This document shows, one piece after another, positions 6,920 to 11,470 of a stretch of DNA of 11,470 bases. Each line of letters starts with the position of its first letter. Position 1 is the stretch's first letter. The notes under the pieces are model-generated. The model ran no database searches and had not been told where the DNA came from. It saw only the letters and a program-made list of their open reading frames with translations. The stretch covers positions 1 to 11,470 of the forward strand of contig CAJBKH010000117.1 in the NCBI GenBank assembly GCA_903953615.1, in the 5' to 3' direction. Made by a program: the position numbers and the translations under genes. The stretch comes from an uncultured Bacteroidota bacterium. GTDB lineage: Bacteria; Bacteroidota; Bacteroidia; NS11-12g; UBA955.

Positions 6920-8752
6920 TTAGTCTTTGATAACCTGCACCACACCGTGCGTTTTTATACGCTGGCCACAGCCGTCGGCTTCAATAAAATAGTAATACGT
7001 GCCATTCGGAAATTTTCCTGAGTTCCACGGAATATTATCTGATTCATGAATTTTTAAACCCCATCTATCAAATATAATTAAATGGTAATTATAGGGTGGT
7101 GTAGCCTCTGGAAATACATCATTCCAACCATCATTGTTGGGTGTAAATACATTAGCGAATTTAAAATTAAGGATACTTGAGTTATCTTTCAGTTCAACAG
7201 AATCACTATATGGACAGTCATTCTTTTTTAACCCACTTATTCTAAAAAAGCCCTTTTCCTTAACAAAGGCTTTGCTATCTGAAAATTGAGGCGATAATTG
7301 ACTTGGATTGGAATACCAATTGATTGTTTTGAAAGGCCCGGATACCCATAATGTAGCTCTCAATTGTTTTAGGCTGTTGTCACAAATTAAGCTATCTGTA
7401 TGGAGCGCTACACCTTCTTGGTCGAGTGATATAATACAAGTGTCATATTTTATGCATTTACCATAGGTGATTTTTAGCCAAAATGTACCGCTTGAATTCG
7501 TATTGATAATTGAATCGGTGCTGCCTGTACTCCACAAATAACGCGCATTATAGTAAAATTTACTTGGGAATAATAATTTATTAGTAGCAGTGCATATCAA
7601 GGTATCATTAGGCAAATTATAAACTATATTTTCGAGTATGGTGATGGTTTTGAGTAGCGAATCCATACAGTTGCCATTCTTAGCAATTAATTTAACGGTA
7701 TAAACACCTGCTTTTGGGTATTTATAATAACCACTTGCTTTGTTTGAGGTATCTGCTAATGTTGTTGTGTCGCCAAAGTTCCAGTAATAACTTTTTGCAT
7801 TGTTGCTATTATTAGTGAAGAATACTTCACGGTCGCAATTAATATCGGGCGATACAAATGCTGATGTTGTTTCGAAAACGCATGCTTGCACATTAAATTG
7901 ATAATCGCGCTGTGTAAAGCCTATTAACGCACCATTTCTAAATTCTTTTACAACAATGCCTACTACAAATTGACCAGAATAAGTAGGTGTTATGTTGAGT
8001 ATACCTGTTTTAGAATTGATACTGGCCATTGGGTTTGAATTGATCGCCACGTTATATGTATAGCCCGATTGAAATGTAACCTTACTAAAGGGTGGTGGTT
8101 CGTCATTAGAAAAAGAGGGACGAGGGTCGGTAGGATCGCCACCAGTATAAGGATGAAAGAACTCATAAACGAGGCTATCGCCTTCAATATCATAAGCAGA
8201 ATGATCAAAAATAAGCGGGGCATTCGTGCACAAAAAGTTAGGGGGTAAATTTTTAAAAGTCGGACTAGAATTGGACCCAATTTGAGCAGAATCTGATATT
8301 TGGGTCCAAATATTTTCACCCGTCCCATTGGGGTCAACTAAATTTATGATGGTGATATTTCGACAACATCTTTGAAAGGAAAGTATATAACCATCAACAC
8401 GGTAAGGAAGGGCTATAACTGTATCATAATAATACGCGTCAACACAGGCGTTTGGCGCCAATAAAATACAATTGTAATTGGTCTTTGAAACCCTAACAGG
8501 GGCACCTCTTTTTACTGAAAAGCACAAACTTGGAAGCAGTTGGTTAGAATCTTTTCCATAGACCGCAATGTTGGCGTATTGGTCTTGCGATATAGCTGCC
8601 GCTTGGCCATTGTAACAATCAATGTATAGTTTTAAAGTGATGCGGTATTTGCTATTGTTTAGGGGGTAATAATTAAGCTCTCCACCTACAATATGGGTTG
8701 CAAAGGTGTAAGTTGAAATAAAAAAAAACAATATTGAAAACAGTTGTTTCAA
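6920..8752 (-). CDS. T9SS type B sorting-domain (CHU_C) protein with PKD domain
   Basis: Taken from a TTG at 8752, this is a 610-residue exported protein. The first 18 residues (KQLFSILFFFISTYTFA after the start) are a signal peptide, and the mature end THIVGGELNYY is typical of a Bacteroidota surface-protein family. The N-terminal region (about 19-290) has paired cysteines (QRCCRN) and no known catalytic motif. A PKD domain lies at about 300-375 (SYYWNFGDTTT, then KAGVYTVKLIAKNG). The last 77 residues are the gliding motility-associated C-terminal (CHU_C) domain: NVFTPNNDGWNDVF (534-547), IFDRWGLKI, GTYYYFIEADG. In known cases this domain directs type B secretion through T9SS and surface attachment. 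No in-frame ATG exists near the N-terminus; a longer frame reaches a TTG at 8836, but the predicted promoter lies inside that extension. The protein has 16 cysteines. Whether it acts as an adhesin or in motility cannot be read from sequence. Confidence 0.85.
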   Translation of the reverse strand: MKQLFSILFFFISTYTFATHIVGGELNYYPLNNSKYRITLKLYIDCYNGQAAAISQDQYANIAVYGKDSNQLLPSLCFSVKRGAPVRVSKTNYNCILLAPNACVDAYYYDTVIALPYRVDGYILSFQRCCRNITIINLVDPNGTGENIWTQISDSAQIGSNSSPTFKNLPPNFLCTNAPLIFDHSAYDIEGDSLVYEFFHPYTGGDPTDPRPSFSNDEPPPFSKVTFQSGYTYNVAINSNPMASINSKTGILNITPTYSGQFVVGIVVKEFRNGALIGFTQRDYQFNVQACVFETTSAFVSPDINCDREVFFTNNSNNAKSYYWNFGDTTTLADTSNKASGYYKYPKAGVYTVKLIAKNGNCMDSLLKTITILENIVYNLPNDTLICTATNKLLFPSKFYYNARYLWSTGSTDSIINTNSSGTFWLKITYGKCIKYDTCIISLDQEGVALHTDSLICDNSLKQLRATLWVSGPFKTINWYSNPSQLSPQFSDSKAFVKEKGFFRISGLKKNDCPYSDSVELKDNSSILNFKFANVFTPNNDGWNDVFPEATPPYNYHLIIFDRWGLKIHESDNIPWNSGKFPNGTYYYFIEADGCGQRIKTHGVVQVIKD

Positions 8753-8797
8753 GGGCCTAAGGAATACGAAAATAATTAAAATTTGGCTTTCCGCTCT

Positions 8798-8805
8798 CAA
8801 AAATA
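8798..8805 (-). promoter_or_regulatory. Promoter -7 box of the T9SS type B cargo gene
   Basis: TATTTTTG on the minus strand matches TAnnTTTG exactly; transcription would start near 8791, about 40 bases before the proposed TTG start at 8752. No TTG is found at the expected upstream distance. Its position argues against translation starting at the TTG at 8836. Confidence 0.5.
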
Positions 8806-8814
8806 TTTTTACCT

Positions 8815-8822
8815 TATTTTTG
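8815..8822 (+). promoter_or_regulatory. Promoter -7 box of the membrane-protein gene
   Basis: TATTTTTG on the plus strand is an exact TAnnTTTG match. Initiation near 8829 would give a leader of about 7 bases before the ATG at 8836. A TTG lies 29 bases upstream, further than usual. The box is 9 bases from the opposing -7 box at 8798-8805. Confidence 0.5.
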
Positions 8823-8835
8823 AAATCTTGTAACA

Positions 8836-10221
8836 ATGAAAATTTTCACGATAGAAAAAGCATGGAAACTAGGCCATTTTATATTTCTAATTTTATTAGG
8901 GTTGTCAGTTTTTTATGCACTTGAAAGAGTGTGTTATATGGACAGTGCATTCATGTTTTTTCGCATGGTGAACGATAAAAAATTGATTGCAGAAGGAGGA
9001 AGGTATATTCATGTTATACCCCAATTTTTACCTTGGTTAATGGTGAAATTGAATGCCCCATTGCATTTAATTATTATAAGTTTTTCTCTCATGTACACCA
9101 TGTGTTTGTATGTAACTTATATCATATTAGGGAAGTTAATGAATAATAAAGTGATTGCCTTGGTGTTTCTCTTTTTACTGCTCATTTCGGTGAATGAAAC
9201 TTTCTTTGATGTTGTTACTGAAACCAAATTTTCTCTTGCTTTTGCATGCTTGTTTTTAGCCCATTTATTGCGCGAAAAACAAGCATCGATTTACGTTGGT
9301 ATTTTGATGCTTGTTTTTGGTTTTTACACCCATCCAATTTTTATTGTTTATTGTGCATTTATTATCTTTTTTATAAGTCTTTTTAAGTTTAATAAGCTCA
9401 TCCTATTTTACGGGGGTTTTTTACTGATATTGCTGCTTAGTAAAGCCTTTATTTTTGGCTCTACTGCTTATGAAAAGGACCTTATATTGGCAACTTTTTA
9501 TGATCCTTTTCAATTGCTTAAAAATTCATTTATAAATACTTATTTTCGGGGTTTGTTGGCCACCCAATTTATTGTTGTAATTTGTATCATTTTTCTGCAA
9601 CTGCTTAGCCTTGTAAAAAGTAAAAAATGGCTACTGCTTAGTTTGTATTCTTTTGCTGTATTATTACTTTACATTGCCTTGGCATTAGTATATAGCAAAG
9701 GCGATAGTCATATGATGATTCAGAAGACCTTATTGATTTTTCATTTTACACTTTTGATCCCCTTTATAATGTTAGAAAAAACAATGTCGTTATGGGTGCA
9801 GAGAAGTGTTTACCTCCTCATTATACTAGGTTGTTTTTGGGCACTTTGGTCGACAAATACTTTGGCTAAAAAGTACACGAATAGGGTTGCTGTTCTCGAA
9901 CATTTTTTAAAAAAAATACCCAATCAAACTGATAAATATTTATTATCGGAAAATCAAATTGACCATGATGTTATGATGGGTACTTGGGCCTTGCCACATG
10001 AAACAATGTTAGTGTCAAAAATTAAGTTCAAAAAAGCGATCAATCTTAAGAATTTTAGGGAAAGAAATGATACACTTTTTTTAAGTCAATTTCCAAATGC
10101 TTTTCGCCCAGCATTTGGACTTCCATTGTTAAATTCTGAATTAAATACCACTTATTTTGAAATGGATCAAAGCAAGCTGGTTTTATGGTTGGATAGCACT
10201 TATATTTTGGGTAAAAATTAG
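8836..10221 (+). CDS. Polytopic membrane protein of unassigned function, possibly GT-C glycosyltransferase-like
   Basis: I do not recognise a named family. The 461-residue protein starts at ATG, shortly after a -7 box. It has roughly ten hydrophobic membrane segments between residues 13 and 340 (for example about 13-30, 75-98, 106-119, 132-145, 152-181, 187-206, 240-260, 264-285, 298-312 and 324-340), then a soluble C-terminal tail of about 120 residues. The first loop has acidic residues (ALERVCYMDSAFMFF, E30 and D36) followed by a conserved-looking HVIPQFLPWL (59-68). A first-loop acid followed by many membrane helices resembles the GT-C fold of lipid-linked-sugar glycosyltransferases, but the usual paired acidic motif is not clear, so this is only a suggestion. 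The tail has no motif I can name. It is convergent with the methyltransferase gene, with one base between the stop codons. Confidence 0.8.
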   Translation: MKIFTIEKAWKLGHFIFLILLGLSVFYALERVCYMDSAFMFFRMVNDKKLIAEGGRYIHVIPQFLPWLMVKLNAPLHLIIISFSLMYTMCLYVTYIILGKLMNNKVIALVFLFLLLISVNETFFDVVTETKFSLAFACLFLAHLLREKQASIYVGILMLVFGFYTHPIFIVYCAFIIFFISLFKFNKLILFYGGFLLILLLSKAFIFGSTAYEKDLILATFYDPFQLLKNSFINTYFRGLLATQFIVVICIIFLQLLSLVKSKKWLLLSLYSFAVLLLYIALALVYSKGDSHMMIQKTLLIFHFTLLIPFIMLEKTMSLWVQRSVYLLIILGCFWALWSTNTLAKKYTNRVAVLEHFLKKIPNQTDKYLLSENQIDHDVMMGTWALPHETMLVSKIKFKKAINLKNFRERNDTLFLSQFPNAFRPAFGLPLLNSELNTTYFEMDQSKLVLWLDSTYILGKN

Positions 10222-10222
10222 A

Positions 10223-10246
10223 CTATTTGCCTATAGCAAATAGGCA
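10223..10246 (-). terminator. Overlapping alternative hairpins at a convergent gene end
   Basis: Two mutually exclusive perfect stems share bases: CTATTTGC/GCAAATAG (10223-10230 and 10236-10243) and TGCCTAT/ATAGGCA (10228-10234 and 10240-10246), each with a 5-base loop. Read on the minus strand, the stem over the methyltransferase stop codon is followed by TCTAATTTTT (five T at 10217-10213), fitting an intrinsic terminator. On the plus strand no T-run follows. Confidence 0.5.
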
Positions 10247-10927
10247 TGGCACCTTGCCAATTACAAATTTATTTTGTTGCCACCAACTAACAGGTTTAGA
10301 GATAATATTTTCATTTTCCCCTGTCAAATCAATGGCCAACATTAGCATGGTGGTTGGCTTTAGTATTTGGCATAAATCTGTCATTAATTGATCGTTTCTG
10401 TAGGGCGCTTCAATGAATAATTGGGTAGTATGAATTGCCTCATTTTCGAGTTGCTGTAACACGGTTTTTTTGTCTAAGCCCTTAGTGGGTATATAGCCTA
10501 AAAATTTGAAACTTTGCCCGTTGAAGCCACTTGCTATTAAGGCCAATAAAATAGAGGATGGACCCGTCAAGGGTTTAACCTGCAAATTCATTTCATGGGC
10601 TAGTTTTACGACATGTGTACCAGGGTCTGCAATACATGGTAACCCCGCTTCTGACATTAATCCAATGCGATGATAACTGCTTAAAAATGTTTTTAAATCA
10701 GATATCTGGGCAGGTAAATCGTGTTTATCGAGCTCATAAATTTCGATGCTCTGTAGGGGTGTAGGATGGTTGATAAACTTTAGAAAATGTCTAGCCGTTT
10801 TGGCATTTTCAACGATAAAATGGGTAATAGAGTGTATTGTTTCTAGTACATTATGGGGTAAATACCAGTCAATTGAGGTATCAGAAAGGCCCACAGGTAC
10901 TAAAAATAGCGTATTTTTGTCTTTCAT
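10223..10927 (-). CDS. RsmI-like SAM-dependent methyltransferase (tetrapyrrole methylase fold), short form
   Basis: The 234-residue protein resembles the RsmI family, whose known member methylates the 2'-O of cytidine 1402 in 16S rRNA using S-adenosylmethionine. Motifs seen: TLFLVPVGLSDT at the N-terminus (6-17) in place of the usual ATPIGNLxD signature; FIVENAKTARHFL (37-49); IGLMSEAGLPCIADPG (88-103), the characteristic cofactor-side loop; KPLTGPSSILLALIASGF (118-135), matching PGPSA...SG; and FLGYIPTKG (142-150). It is shorter than usual RsmI (around 270-290 residues) and has a changed N-terminal signature, consistent with a Bacteroidota paralogue subgroup annotated only as SAM-dependent methyltransferase; its target is therefore uncertain. 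The ATG at 10927 is chosen; a TTG 10 codons upstream is in frame but less likely. No good promoter box was found for this gene. Confidence 0.82.
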   Translation of the reverse strand: MKDKNTLFLVPVGLSDTSIDWYLPHNVLETIHSITHFIVENAKTARHFLKFINHPTPLQSIEIYELDKHDLPAQISDLKTFLSSYHRIGLMSEAGLPCIADPGTHVVKLAHEMNLQVKPLTGPSSILLALIASGFNGQSFKFLGYIPTKGLDKKTVLQQLENEAIHTTQLFIEAPYRNDQLMTDLCQILKPTTMLMLAIDLTGENENIISKPVSWWQQNKFVIGKVPCLFAIGK

Positions 10928-10941
10928 TAAAGATAATATGA

Positions 10942-10972
10942 TTGAAATTTTACACAATAATGCGTATTTTTG
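10942..10972 (+). promoter_or_regulatory. Promoter of the PorU2-like gene (TTG-N20-TATTTTTG)
   Basis: TTG at 10942-10944 and TATTTTTG at 10965-10972 are separated by exactly 20 bases, the same arrangement as the dsbD promoter. Transcription is predicted near 10979, about 16 bases before the ATG at 10995. Confidence 0.7.
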
Positions 10973-10994
10973 TCATCAAACTGCACTATAAACT

Positions 10995-11470
10995 ATGAAA
11001 AGAATTATTTTTCTTATTGGATTTCTATCCATTTTGAAATTATCCACGGGCCAGAGCTATGGCAATGAATGGATTAATTACAATCAAAAGTATTTCAAAA
11101 TAAAAATTGGAGCACAAGGTATTTACCACTTGGATTATACCACTTTGATTGATGCTGCAACTGAGATGAAGATTAGCCTTGGCGATGTTAATCCCAAAAA
11201 GTGGCAAATATTTTATTTAGGAAAAGAGGTACCCATTTTTGTTTCGGGCGAGGCGGATAACCAATTTAATAGCTACGACTATATTGAGTTTTTTGCCAAA
11301 ACAAATGATGGAGCATTAGACCAAGAGTTATACCTTGATCCAAGTTTCCAAGCACAAACAACGCGCAGTATGATAACAGATAGCAGTTGCTATTACCTTA
11401 CCTATCTACCTAATGCGTCGTTAAGCAACGGTTGGCATATGCAAACCTATAAATTTACCAATTACAATGG
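10995..11470 (+). CDS. PorU2-like T9SS C25-family protein, N-terminal part only
   Basis: The frame is open from ATG at 10995 to the window end (158 complete codons), so most of the gene is missing. Residues 1-19 are a signal peptide (IIFLIGFLSILKLSTG). The following NEWINYNQKYFKIKIGAQGI (24-43), YHLDYTTL, WQIFYLGKEVPIFVSGEADN and YIEFFAKTNDGALDQELY follow the pattern I associate with the N-terminal region of Bacteroidota PorU2/C25 gingipain-type proteins, which are T9SS-associated sortase-like peptidases or cargo of more than 1000 residues. The C25 catalytic His and Cys would lie outside the window, so activity cannot be judged. The gene has its own strong promoter and is divergent from the methyltransferase gene. 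Recognition is from memory of the family, not from a search. Confidence 0.7.
   Translation, partial: MKRIIFLIGFLSILKLSTGQSYGNEWINYNQKYFKIKIGAQGIYHLDYTTLIDAATEMKISLGDVNPKKWQIFYLGKEVPIFVSGEADNQFNSYDYIEFFAKTNDGALDQELYLDPSFQAQTTRSMITDSSCYYLTYLPNASLSNGWHMQTYKFTNYN

Noticed and set aside
6882..6930. Inverted repeat TCAAAGA/TCTTTGA across the convergent stop codons as a terminator
   Set aside because: The arms are 7 bases and separated by 35 bases with no T-run, which is not a credible intrinsic terminator.
6950..6962. GCGT/ACGC mini-hairpin inside the end of the cargo gene as a dsbD terminator
   Set aside because: Only four base pairs, too weak, and with no following T-run.
8753..8836. In-frame TTG extension adding 28 residues to the T9SS type B cargo protein
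   Set aside because: It contains the consensus promoter box and would place residues ahead of a good signal peptide; the two promoter-proximal TTG/ATG codons also coincide with the divergent gene's start.
10928..10935. TATCTTTA as a -7 box for the methyltransferase gene
   Set aside because: It touches the start codon, so transcription would begin inside the coding region, and it has a mismatch at the final G.
10928..10957. TTG extension adding 10 residues to the methyltransferase
   Set aside because: The homology-like core begins right after the ATG at 10927 and the extra residues show no motif; not fully excluded because no promoter was found.

Overview
The window looks like a chromosomal segment of a low-GC member of the Bacteroidota. 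Evidence for this is the Bacteroidota-type promoter boxes (TATTTTTG, matching TAnnTTTG, twice with a TTG exactly 20 bases upstream), the lack of Shine-Dalgarno sites, and the gene content: proteins with GEVED, PKD and CHU_C (gliding-motility/type B sorting) domains, and a PorU2-like type IX secretion system (T9SS) protein. The lineage cannot be fixed further from the sequence alone. No RNA gene, insertion sequence, CRISPR array or integration site was seen.

Layout: (1) 1-3198, minus, a large exported multidomain surface protein whose C-terminus lies outside the window. (2) 3199-3407, the only sizeable gap (209 bp), with a nested palindrome next to the start codon, repeated GTCAAT motifs and a terminator-like hairpin. 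(3) 3408-4682, minus, an exported GH73 glucosaminidase with LysM repeats. (4) 4754-6919, plus, the transmembrane thiol reductant transporter DsbD. (5) 6920-8752, minus, a T9SS type B cargo protein, probably starting at TTG. (6) 8836-10221, plus, an unrecognised polytopic membrane protein, possibly a GT-C-type glycosyltransferase. (7) 10223-10927, minus, a short RsmI-like tetrapyrrole-methylase-fold methyltransferase. (8) 10995-11470, plus, the N-terminal part of a PorU2-like protein.

From 3408 on, genes strictly alternate strand. Divergent pairs are separated by only 67-83 bp and share compact back-to-back promoter regions; convergent pairs meet with 0 or 1 base between stop codons. The genes are therefore probably single-gene transcription units rather than an operon. 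The common theme is the cell envelope: two exported modular proteins (one with a visible T9SS signal), a PorU2-like T9SS component, a periplasmic thiol-redox supplier that could serve the cysteine-rich cargo, and a peptidoglycan hydrolase. That these genes function together is inference from proximity. No clearly new defence, mobile or metabolic system is visible. The most unusual items are the palindrome before the large surface-protein gene, the switching hairpins between the convergent genes at 10223-10246, and the unassigned membrane protein.
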